Origin: an uncultured Porphyromonadaceae bacterium
GTDB lineage: Bacteria; Bacteroidota; Bacteroidia; Bacteroidales; Muribaculaceae
Reading direction: 5' to 3'
DNA: 48,976 bases
Assembly: GCA_937892215.1 (NCBI GenBank)
Contig: CALAVE010000075.1
Coordinates: forward strand, 1-48,976
Made by a program: the position numbers and the translations under genes. Below, in pieces: positions 42,630-48,976 of the stretch (within the stretch, counting starts at the first letter, position 1; every line of letters begins with the position of its first letter). The notes beneath the pieces are model-generated. The model ran no database searches. It saw only the letters and a list, made by a program, of their open reading frames with translations, and was not told where the DNA came from.

Positions 42630-42703
42630 AGAGTCTCAAACTTCCCGAAATGCGTCCTCTTAACCCTGAAACAATGAACATGATTTTCAAAAAACATAAA
42701 TAA
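42580..42703 (+). pseudogene. C-terminal remnant of an ABM-type (quinol monooxygenase-like) gene
   Basis: In the frame one base away from the amidohydrolase, codons from about 42581 read RTPHFQKYKQGTLHMVKSLK, then continue to KKHK and a TAA at 42701-42703. HF(x)KYK(x)GT(x)xMVKSL is, from memory of the family, the typical end of Bacteroidota antibiotic-biosynthesis-monooxygenase-domain proteins. Its stop lies 1 bp before the next ATG, the spacing of a real operon gene. The N-terminal part is gone, so a deletion appears to have joined the amidohydrolase to this gene. Confidence 0.6.
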
Positions 42704-42704
42704 T

Positions 42705-43739
42705 ATGGAATACGTAAAACTCGGAAATTCCCACTTGAGCGTGTCGCGTATATGCCTCGGCTGCATGGGATTCGGCGATTCAAGCATCGGGCAGCACTCC
42801 TGGACTATTGACGAGGCGCATACTCGCGAAATAATAAAGAAGTCTCTCGAACTGGGCGTAAACTTCTTTGACACGGCCATCGCCTATCAGTTAGGCACGT
42901 CAGAGCAGTTTGTGGGACGTGCCCTGCGCGATATGGCAAAACGAGACCAGGTGGTAGTGGCCACAAAATTCCTGCCCCGCACTGATGATGAAATCCGAAA
43001 CGGCATCAACGGACGTCAACACGTTCTCAACTCCCTCGATAGAAGTCTCCGGCATCTTGGAATGGACTATGTGGACCTCTATATCTACCATATCTGGGAC
43101 TACAAAACTCCGGCCGAAGAAATCCTTGAAGGCCTCAACGAAGCGGTTCGCTCAGGGAAGGCTCGATACATCGGTATTGCCAATGCCTATGCTTATCAGT
43201 TGGCTAAAATGAATGCGCTGGCCGAACGAAACGGATGGGCCAAATTTATTTCCGTTCAGAATCACTACAACCTGATAATGAGAGAAGAAGAACGCGAAAT
43301 GTTCCCTATGTGCCGCGAGGACAACATAGCCATGACTCCATATAGCGCACTGGCTTCGGGCAAATTGGCTAAGCGACCCGGTGAAACTTCCAAGCGGCAG
43401 GCCGAGGATTCGTTCATGCATTTCAAATATGACGGCACAGCCGAGCAGGACAACAGAATCGTGGCTCGGGTTGTGCAACTCGCTGACCGATATGGTGTGG
43501 AAATGACACAGATATCACTGGCCTGGCTGCTGACTAAAGTGGAATCGCCCATCGTAGGTGCCACGAAAATTCATCACATCGAGGGCGCCGTCAAGTCGCT
43601 CAACATCCGCCTCTCCGATGATGACATCCGCTATCTTGAAGAACCTTACATCCCTCACAACCTCTCGGGTGTTATGGCCGTAAACAAGCCTGTTATGAAC
43701 GAAGAGCCTGTCTGGGTTAAGGCAAGTAAAAACCAATAA
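42705..43739 (+). CDS. Aldo/keto reductase, second of operon
   Basis: 344-residue aldo/keto reductase of the YajO/Tas-like group. Catalytic residues: Asp and Tyr in FFDTAIAYQLGTSEQFVG, Lys in VVVATKFLPR, His in YIYHIWDYKTPAEE. The C-terminal cofactor region is SPIVGATKIHHIEGAV. Distinct from the first reductase of this operon (little shared beyond motifs), so not a recent duplicate. Cytoplasmic, substrate unknown. It begins 1 bp after the ABM remnant stop and is followed after 10 bp by the flavodoxin fusion gene. Confidence 0.92.
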   Translation: MEYVKLGNSHLSVSRICLGCMGFGDSSIGQHSWTIDEAHTREIIKKSLELGVNFFDTAIAYQLGTSEQFVGRALRDMAKRDQVVVATKFLPRTDDEIRNGINGRQHVLNSLDRSLRHLGMDYVDLYIYHIWDYKTPAEEILEGLNEAVRSGKARYIGIANAYAYQLAKMNALAERNGWAKFISVQNHYNLIMREEEREMFPMCREDNIAMTPYSALASGKLAKRPGETSKRQAEDSFMHFKYDGTAEQDNRIVARVVQLADRYGVEMTQISLAWLLTKVESPIVGATKIHHIEGAVKSLNIRLSDDDIRYLEEPYIPHNLSGVMAVNKPVMNEEPVWVKASKNQ

Positions 43740-43749
43740 TTACAACATA

Positions 43750-44826
43750 ATGAAAAGAAGAATATTTATTTTCGTCGCAGCGATGTTTGCAATGGTTTTC
43801 ACCACAGCATCTGCCAAGACTCTTGTGGTGTTCTACAGTTACACTAACGACTGCCGCGCCATAGTCACTTCTTTGACAAGCATGATTGAGGCTGATGTGC
43901 AGGAAATAAAGCCGGCAGAGAAAGGTCTGCAGTACGATGCTAACAACTATGCTTTGGGCACGAAATTACTCAATGCCATTAATGCCGCTCCTAACGACCC
44001 TGCCAGTTACCCGGCTATCGACCCGGCAAACACTTCTGTAAGCAACTATCAGAACATCATTGTGGTTACTCCTCTGTGGTGGAACCAGATGGCGGCAATC
44101 ATGCAGTCTTATCTTTTTAGCGTGGGGGCGCAGTTGGCTGGCAAGAATCTGAGCCTCATCGTCTCAAGTGCCAGCAGCGGCATCAGCGGGGTTGTGGCCA
44201 ATGCTCGCCGGCTCGTGCCTAATGCGGTGTGGGCCGGTGACCCGTTGTGGATTAACAACAGTAACAGGAGCCAGACGTCAACACTAATCGAACAGTGGCT
44301 AAAAACTCAGAATTTTCAATCTTCATCAGACGCAACAAAAATGTATATCACAATCGACGGACGCACGCAAAGCGTCACTTTGGCCGACAATGAGGCCGCG
44401 AAAGGACTTGTGGAGAGACTCAAGAATGGCTCCGTAACAGTTACGCTCAACTCAAGCGGCGACTTTGAAATATGGGGTAATCTTGGCTTCTCGCTTACTA
44501 CATCTAACCGGCAGATAACAGCACAGCCGGGTGATGTTATCCTCTATAACGGTAGCAACATCTGCATCTTCTACGGAACCAATTCATGGAGCTACACCCG
44601 GCTTGGTAAAATCGACGGGATGAATGCGAATGAACTACGCACTTTCCTCAAAGCCGGACAAAGCAATATTCCGGTTACCCTGTCACTGACACAAAACTCC
44701 GATGGTATCACAAGTGTCCACAGCGATAAGGTGGAGGATGACATTTATTATACGCTTGAAGGACGGCGAGTGGAGCGTCCCTCCAACGGAATTTACATAA
44801 AAAACGGCAAGAAAGTGATATTATGA
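43750..44826 (+). CDS. Exported flavodoxin / cyclophilin-like fusion with type IX-like C-terminal tail
   Basis: 358 residues. Signal peptide (MKRRIFIFVAAMFAMVFTTASA). Residues ~24-195 are a flavodoxin-4-like fold (TLVVFYSYTNDCRAIV phosphate-loop region, IIVVTPLWWNQMAA, LSLIVSSASSGISG). Residues ~198-310 resemble the bacterial cyclophilin-like domain (MYITIDGRTQSVTLADNEAAK ... GDVILYNGSNICIFYG). The last ~27 residues (YYTLEGRRVERPSNGIYIKN and then GKKVIL) resemble the short sorting-like tail common on exported Bacteroidales proteins. An exported FMN-type domain is unusual. The stop overlaps the next ATG (ATGA). Confidence 0.85.
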   Translation: MKRRIFIFVAAMFAMVFTTASAKTLVVFYSYTNDCRAIVTSLTSMIEADVQEIKPAEKGLQYDANNYALGTKLLNAINAAPNDPASYPAIDPANTSVSNYQNIIVVTPLWWNQMAAIMQSYLFSVGAQLAGKNLSLIVSSASSGISGVVANARRLVPNAVWAGDPLWINNSNRSQTSTLIEQWLKTQNFQSSSDATKMYITIDGRTQSVTLADNEAAKGLVERLKNGSVTVTLNSSGDFEIWGNLGFSLTTSNRQITAQPGDVILYNGSNICIFYGTNSWSYTRLGKIDGMNANELRTFLKAGQSNIPVTLSLTQNSDGITSVHSDKVEDDIYYTLEGRRVERPSNGIYIKNGKKVIL

Positions 44827-45911
44827 AAAAAGTTTATATCTTTGCAATGCTCGCAGTTATGATGCTTGCGGCTTGCACACCAAATCAGGACAAAAACGAT
44901 AAGAATATGACAAAGTTAGAACTTACACAAGAATGGGACAAGACATTCCCCAAGAGTGACAAAGTGGACCACAAGAAAGTAACATTCCACAATCGCTACG
45001 GTATTGAACTGGCAGCAGATTTGTACACCCCGAAAGAGGCTCAAGGCAAATTGGCCGCAATTGCAGTGAGCGGTCCGTTCGGGGCCGTAAAGGAGCAGTC
45101 GAGCGGTCTTTATGCACAGCACATGGCTGAGCGTGGTTTCCTCACCATCGCCTTCGACCCTTCGTACACTGGTGAAAGTGGAGGCGAACCTCGCCGCATG
45201 GCTTCTCCCGACATCAACACCGAGGATTTCCTCGCCGCCGTTGACTTCCTTTCATCTCTCGAAAACGTGGATGCCGAGCGCATTGGCATAATCGGTATTT
45301 GCGGATTTGGCGGCATGGCTGTGAACGCGGCCGCCATCGACCCTCGTATCAAAGCGACTGTTGCAGCAACCATGTACGACATGAGCAAGGTCAACGTGGA
45401 AGGTTACTTCAAGAGCGAGGACACACCGGCACAAAGGCAGGAGAAACGCAAAGCCATAGCCACACAACGCACCGTGGATTACAAGAACGGTTCCTATAAG
45501 CGCGCCGGCGGTGTTATCGACCCCCTGCCCGACGATGCTCCATGGTTTGTTAAAGACTATCATTCTTATTACAAGACTGAACGCGGATACCACAAGCGAA
45601 GCGGAAACTCCACCGACGGATGGAACATTATTGGCTGCCAGTCGTTCATGAATCAGCCGCTGCTCGCGTGGGCACACGAGATTGAAAACCCGGTTTTGCT
45701 CATCCACGGTGAAAAGGCCCACAGCCGCTACTTCAGCGAATACGCGTTCGAAAAAATGACCGGTAAGCACGTTGATGGCCATAGCGCTACCGAAGGCAAC
45801 AAAGAATTGCTAATAATTCCAGGTGCTTCACACGTCGATCTCTATGACGATATGGCCGGTGTAATCCCTTACGACAAGATGGAACAGTTTTTCAGGCAGA
45901 ACTTAAAGTAG
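44823..45911 (+). CDS. Lipoprotein alpha/beta hydrolase (dienelactone-hydrolase-like)
   Basis: 362 residues. Lipoprotein signal with lipobox LAAC (Cys18), so membrane-anchored. Alpha/beta-hydrolase fold: oxyanion region AVSGPFGAVKEQSS, the nucleophile elbow GICGFGG with Cys160 in place of the usual Ser, an insert with several Tyr residues (~residues 210-265), acid region VLLIHGEKAHSRYFSE and catalytic His in IIPGASHVDLYDD. The Cys nucleophile recalls dienelactone hydrolase. Last gene of the reductase operon, translationally coupled to the flavodoxin fusion. Confidence 0.87.
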   Translation: MKKVYIFAMLAVMMLAACTPNQDKNDKNMTKLELTQEWDKTFPKSDKVDHKKVTFHNRYGIELAADLYTPKEAQGKLAAIAVSGPFGAVKEQSSGLYAQHMAERGFLTIAFDPSYTGESGGEPRRMASPDINTEDFLAAVDFLSSLENVDAERIGIIGICGFGGMAVNAAAIDPRIKATVAATMYDMSKVNVEGYFKSEDTPAQRQEKRKAIATQRTVDYKNGSYKRAGGVIDPLPDDAPWFVKDYHSYYKTERGYHKRSGNSTDGWNIIGCQSFMNQPLLAWAHEIENPVLLIHGEKAHSRYFSEYAFEKMTGKHVDGHSATEGNKELLIIPGASHVDLYDDMAGVIPYDKMEQFFRQNLK

Positions 45912-46026
45912 AAGCCCCCCTTGACGGCTAACGCATCGTCGCCAAGTCGTTTACGAAAATATATTAAGTCCATTTCAGGTAGCACTAACCATGCTCCTTG
46001 AAATGGACTCTGCTTTCACATTGTCT

Positions 46027-46386
46027 CTAATGCCGGAAATTGTCGAAGTGCGCCAGTGCCCACCCTATCAGTTCCCCAAAGATGGGCATCAGGCTGCGGC
46101 CAAGGTCCGTAAGCGAATACTCCACACGAGGCGGAATTTCTGCATACAAGCGCCGTGTTATCAGTCCATCGGCCTCCAGCGTCTTCAATGTGTCGCTCAG
46201 TACTTTTGAAGATATGTCGGGTATCGATTTGTTTATCGCATTAAAACGCGTTGATTCGTTTTCCGACAGAATACAAAGTATTAGTATCGACCATTTCCCC
46301 GAAAAGTGCGAAAGCACATTTCTCACAGGGCAATGCTCTATATCGCTGTATTTTTTTAAATTTTCTTGTATCGTTAAGTTGCTCAT
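46027..46386 (-). CDS. HxlR-family transcriptional regulator with redox-type cysteine
   Basis: 119-residue winged-helix regulator. Family signature: CPVRNVLSHFSGKWSILILCIL at the start, ISSKVLSDTLKTLEADGLITRRLYAEIPPRVEYSLTDLGRSL for recognition helix and wing. Cys19 in HCPVRN is at the position used by YodB/HypR/QorR-type sensors of quinones, aldehydes or hypochlorite; a second Cys lies near residue 38. ATG at 46386 is chosen (upstream extension only to a TTG). Divergent from a cupin gene, with two candidate operators between them. Convergent with the reductase operon. Confidence 0.9.
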   Translation of the reverse strand: MSNLTIQENLKKYSDIEHCPVRNVLSHFSGKWSILILCILSENESTRFNAINKSIPDISSKVLSDTLKTLEADGLITRRLYAEIPPRVEYSLTDLGRSLMPIFGELIGWALAHFDNFRH

Positions 46387-46397
46387 ATCCAATATTA

Positions 46398-46413
46398 GTT
46401 ACTTAATTGTAAC
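46398..46413. promoter_or_regulatory. Candidate HxlR operator 1
   Basis: GTTAC-N6-GTAAC, a perfect 5 bp inverted repeat with 6 bp centre, located in the hxlR leader 12 bp from its start codon. Same geometry as operator 2, whose centre is 45 bp away. An extra half-site GTAAC lies at 46428-46432. Confidence 0.5.
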
Positions 46414-46435
46414 CGCCTCACTTTCTTGTAACGTC

Positions 46436-46467
46436 TTGCATAGTTGTAAAAAAACAACTTAATTTTG
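46436..46467 (+). promoter_or_regulatory. Cupin gene promoter with operator 2 in the spacer
   Basis: TTG (46436-46438), 21 bp spacer, -7 TAATTTTG (46460-46467), start near 46474. The spacer holds GTTGT-N6-ACAAC (46443-46458), an inverted repeat one bp away from the -7 box, placed where a bound regulator would block polymerase. Confidence 0.65.
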
Positions 46468-46497
46468 CGGTATCAAAAAAAAAGCGGTTTTCTTCCG

Positions 46498-46527
46498 CAA
46501 AGTTAGTAACAATTTTAAAGTAATCAA
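46498..46527 (-). promoter_or_regulatory. hxlR promoter, face-to-face with the cupin promoter
   Basis: Minus strand: TTG (46525-46527), 19 bp spacer, TAACTTTG (46498-46505), start near 46491, giving an hxlR leader of about 105 nt that covers both operators. TTTGCGG (46464-46470) and CCGCAAA (46495-46501) are inverted copies, so the two initiation regions mirror each other. Confidence 0.65.
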
Positions 46528-46530
46528 ATT

Positions 46531-46941
46531 ATGAGCGAATTAAAAGTTTTGAACGGTGGCGATAAATTTGCCCACACATCGGTAGGCTCTCTTCATGGTT
46601 TTGAGGGCAAGCAATTTGTCAAGGACGTGGTTGGTGCCACTTCATGCGAGATATCATTCGGAACTCTGCCCACTGGAGTTGCCGTACCTTTCTATCACAG
46701 TCACAAGGAGAATGAAGAAAACTACATCATCCTTTCCGGAGCGGGACGTTTCCAAGTTGGCGACGAGGCTTTCGACATTGCTGAAGGCTCTGTAATACGA
46801 GTGGCAACAAACTGTGACCGTAACATCAAGTGCACATCAGCCGAGCCCATGACCTACATCTGCATTCAGGCCAAAGAAGGCTCTCTGGGCAACTACACTC
46901 AGACCGACGCAGAAATCACTCAGCACGAGGACAAGATGTAA
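46531..46941 (+). CDS. Small cupin-domain protein
   Basis: 136-residue single-domain cupin. Cupin motif 1 is visible as PFYHSHKENEENYIILSGAGRFQVGD (with the metal-ligand pattern H-x-H-x-x-x-E), motif 2 is less clear and lacks the usual His (AEGSVIRVATNCDRNIKC). Likely binds a metal; enzymatic role unknown, possibly in aldehyde, quinone or dicarbonyl detoxification given the HxlR regulator. ATG start 57 nt after the predicted transcription start. Followed by ~190 bp without a gene up to the tRNA. Confidence 0.85.
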   Translation: MSELKVLNGGDKFAHTSVGSLHGFEGKQFVKDVVGATSCEISFGTLPTGVAVPFYHSHKENEENYIILSGAGRFQVGDEAFDIAEGSVIRVATNCDRNIKCTSAEPMTYICIQAKEGSLGNYTQTDAEITQHEDKM

Positions 46942-47094
46942 ATATCACTCTGCTTGGCAAAGTTAGGGCGGTGCTATTTTTCAATTAACACGTTCAGGTT
47001 TAATTGCGCACTACAGGTTACTCTGTAACATCATGAAAGAAGCGCATTTAAGTTGAACTCGCACAAAATTTAGCAAAAAAAAATATTAAAATGC

Positions 47095-47125
47095 TTGCCC
47101 GGTTGATGGGAATGTTGTAACTTTG
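47095..47125 (+). promoter_or_regulatory. Promoter of tRNA-Val
   Basis: TTG (47095-47097), 20 bp spacer, TAACTTTG (47118-47125). The start would be near 47132, just before the tRNA 5' end. Confidence 0.75.
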
Positions 47126-47135
47126 CACCGCAATT

Positions 47136-47210
47136 AGGGGCGTAGCCCAGCTGGTTCAGAGCGCCGCAGTCACATTGCGGAGGTCATCGGTTCGAACCCG
47201 ATCGTCCCTA
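47136..47210 (+). tRNA. tRNA-Val (anticodon CAC)
   Basis: Cloverleaf read by eye: acceptor AGGGGCG pairs with CGTCCCT (one G-T), D-arm GCCC...GAGC, anticodon stem CCGCA/TGCGG around loop GTCACAT (U33, anticodon CAC at 34-36, A37), variable AGGTC, T-arm ATCGG-TTCGAAC-CCGAT, discriminator A. The CCA end is not encoded (the genome reads CAG). The anticodon pairs with GUG valine codons. Confidence 0.88.
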
Positions 47211-47213
47211 CAG

Positions 47214-47259
47214 AAAATGAGATGGAAATTCTTTTTGTGAATTACATCTCATTTTTTTG
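47214..47259 (+). terminator. Terminator after tRNA-Val
   Basis: An 11 bp stem pairs AAAATGAGATG (47214-47224) with CATCTCATTTT (47245-47255), with a further short AATTC/GAATT stem inside the loop and a run of seven T ending at 47258. Confidence 0.85.
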
Positions 47260-47270
47260 TTTCCAGAAAA

Positions 47271-47301
47271 TTGCGCATTGAGTTATAAATTCGTACCTTT
47301 G
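47271..47301 (+). promoter_or_regulatory. Promoter of nifJ
   Basis: TTG (47271-47273), 20 bp spacer, TACCTTTG (47294-47301). The start is predicted near 47308. Confidence 0.75.
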
Positions 47302-47307
47302 CAGATA

Positions 47308-47485
47308 ATCACGCGGCACACGTGTCGCTATGGCGGCCGATTAGAGGCCTCACGCGTTGCGGCCAACGGATGTATCGCATGATTCAATATGAGTTTTTGG
47401 CGGTGAGTCTGAGCGACTTGCCACACTTATTGCGAAGTTCAAAGTAATAATTAATTTAGTTTAATCATAATCATTAATTTCTTTA
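47308..47485 (+). other. Long GC-rich 5' leader of nifJ
   Basis: About 178 nt of leader. Its first half is GC-rich with self-complementary pieces: GGCC-7 nt-GGCC near 47334-47348, the palindrome ACACGTGT near 47319, and AGTC/GACT flanked by GGC/GCC around 47399-47422. The second half is AT-rich. I do not recognise a known riboswitch or leader peptide in it. Confidence 0.4.
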
Positions 47486-48976
47486 TGAGCAAAGAGAAAA
47501 AATTCATGACCTGTGATGGAAATCAGGCAGCGGCACACATCAGTTACATGTTTACTGAAGTTGCAGCCATCTACCCCATCACCCCTTCTTCAACTATGGC
47601 TGAGCACGTTGACGAATGGGCTGCGGCAGGCCGAAAGAACATCTTCGGAGAAACAGTTACAGTTCAGGAAATGCAGAGTGAAGCCGGTGCTGCCGGTGCC
47701 GTGCACGGTTCATTACAAGCCGGAGCGCTGACCACCACCTACACTGCTTCCCAGGGCTTACTGCTGATGATTCCTAACATGTACAAGATTGCAGGAGAAT
47801 TGCTCCCAGGTGTATTCCATGTGTCGGCTCGTACGCTGGCTTCGCACACGCTTTGCATCTTCGGTGACCATCAGGACGTTATGGCTACTCGCCAAACCGG
47901 ATTCGCCATGTTGTGCGAAGGCTCTGTGCAGGAAGTTATGGATCTGGCCGGCGTTGCACATCTGAGTGCTATCAAGAGCCGTGTTCCTTTCGTTAACTTC
48001 TTCGACGGTTTCCGCACATCGCACGAAATTCAGAAAGTGGAAGCAATGGACATGGAAGACTTGCGTCCGCTCATCGACCAAGAGGCTCTTGCCGATTTCC
48101 GCCGTCGCGCTATGAACCCTGACAAGCCTGTCACTCGTGGTACTGCCGAGAACCCCGACGTATTCTTCCAGCACCGTGAGTCGAGCAACGACTACTACAC
48201 AGCCGTTCCCGCTGTGGTTGAAGACTACATGAACAAGATAAGCGAGATTACCGGACGCAAATATGGCCTGTTCGACTACTATGGCGCAAAGGATGCCGAC
48301 CGCGTAATCATCGCCATGGGTTCAGTTACCGAAGCAATCCGCGAGACTATCGACCATCTGACTCAAGATGGCGAGAAAGTCGGCCTTGTGGCTGTTCACC
48401 TCTATCGTCCTTTCTCGGCTCGCCACTTCCTGGCTGCTGTGCCAAGCACGGCCAAGCGCATTGCCGTACTCGACCGCACCAAGGAACCAGGTGCTACCGG
48501 CGAGCCTCTCTACCTCGATGTAAAGGACTGCTTCTACGGCGCTGAGAATGCCCCGCTTATTGTTGGCGGACGATACGGTCTTGGTTCCAAGGACACCACT
48601 CCGGCACAGATACTGGCCGTGTATGAGAACCTGGCTCTTCCCATGCCCAAGAACCAGTTCACCATCGGCATAGAGGATGATGTGACGTTCGCGTCTCTGC
48701 CTCAGAAGGAAGAAATTGCTGTGGGCGGCGACCGCATTTTCCAAGCCAAGTTCTACGGTCTGGGAGCCGATGGTACCGTTGGCGCCAACAAGAACTCGGT
48801 GAAAATCATAGGCGACAATACCGATAAGTATTGCCAGGCTTATTTCTCTTACGACTCCAAGAAGTCGGGAGGTTTCACCTGCTCTCACCTGCGTTTCGGC
48901 GACGCCCCCATTCGCTCCACCTACCTTGTGACCACTCCCAACTTCGTGGCTTGCCATGTTCAGGCTTATCTGCACA
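47486..48976 (+). CDS. nifJ: Pyruvate:ferredoxin (flavodoxin) oxidoreductase, N-terminal part
   Basis: First 497 residues of a protein that is normally about 1,180; it runs off the window edge. PFOR oxidatively decarboxylates pyruvate to acetyl-CoA and CO2 and reduces ferredoxin, the central anaerobic route in Bacteroidales. Domain I is clear: MTCDGNQAAAHISYMFTEVAAIYPITPSSTMAEHVDEWAAAG, QEMQSEAGAAGAVHGSLQAGALTTTYTASQGLLLMIPNMYKIAGE (with the pyruvate/TPP-contacting residues), then FFDGFRTSHEIQKVE. The CoA-binding domain II follows (AVHLYRPFSARHFLAAVP, DRTKEPGATGEPLY, VGGRYGLGSKDTTPAQ). ATG at 47486. Confidence 0.96.

Noticed and set aside
46942..46970. TAACTTTG match on the minus strand after the cupin gene (46958-46965)
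   Set aside because: No -33 element and no downstream gene in that direction except antisense to the cupin gene; likely chance.
1..48976. CRISPR arrays, insertion sequences, prophage or integrase genes
   Set aside because: Looked for regularly spaced repeats, transposase or integrase motifs; none were seen.

Overview
The window is chromosomal DNA of a member of the Bacteroidales (Bacteroidota). Several things agree on this. Promoters follow the Bacteroidota pattern: a -7 element TAnnTTTG with, at many of them, a TTG 19-21 bp upstream (tRNA-Val, nifJ, dus, trmN6, pheA leader, lpxD, the 39.7 kb lipoprotein gene). Shine-Dalgarno sequences are weak. LpxC is fused to FabZ and DAHP synthase is fused to a C-terminal chorismate mutase. 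There is a divergent EF-G paralogue without the catalytic histidine, a pyruvate:ferredoxin oxidoreductase, and a protein with a type IX-like C-terminal tail. Most of the window is ordinary core genome. I cannot name the genus.

Layout. 1-942: EF-G paralogue (minus, cut by the window edge). 1.1-6.0 kb: hemW, rlmH, nadC, a HAD hydrolase and a FAD-dependent oxidoreductase, each in small divergent or convergent units. 6.1-10.7 kb: a clpC-htpG stress unit on the minus strand. 11.0-16.6 kb: gyrA followed by two tandem paralogous periplasmic TPR proteins and a DUF1810 protein. 16.6-19.9 kb: lipid A operon lpxD-lpxC/fabZ-lpxA. 20.1-26.7 kb: a tripartite RND efflux operon (adaptor, pump, TolC-like channel) divergent from an AraC-type regulator. 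26.7-29.9 kb: a metallophosphoesterase and an M28 peptidase. 30.0-34.1 kb: a complete Phe/Tyr branch operon, pheA - aminotransferase - DAHP synthase/chorismate mutase - tyrA. It is preceded by a 17-residue Tyr/Phe-rich leader peptide and a terminator-like hairpin, i.e. a probable ribosome-mediated attenuator. 34.1-39.7 kb: dus, a roughly 0.65 kb gene-free stretch with nested inverted repeats, trmN6, a GNAT gene and the unit lipoprotein-rsmG-MBL hydrolase-yraN.

39.8-46.9 kb looks like an accessory redox/detoxification region. An AraC regulator is divergent from an operon of two aldo/keto reductases, a truncated amidohydrolase, an exported flavodoxin-cyclophilin-like fusion and a lipoprotein alpha/beta hydrolase. 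Between the amidohydrolase and the second reductase, a deletion seems to have fused the start of the amidohydrolase to the last ~40 codons of a quinol-monooxygenase-like (ABM) gene. Next to it, an HxlR regulator with an N-terminal cysteine and a cupin gene face away from each other, with overlapping face-to-face promoters and two matching inverted-repeat operators. The window ends with tRNA-Val(CAC) and the start of nifJ.

The observations most worth following up are the Phe/Tyr attenuator upstream of pheA, the duplicated terminator-promoter cassette upstream of lpxD, the HxlR/cupin promoter architecture, the amidohydrolase/ABM deletion scar, and the EF-G paralogue lacking the GTPase histidine. 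All of this was read by eye; no database search or folding program was run.
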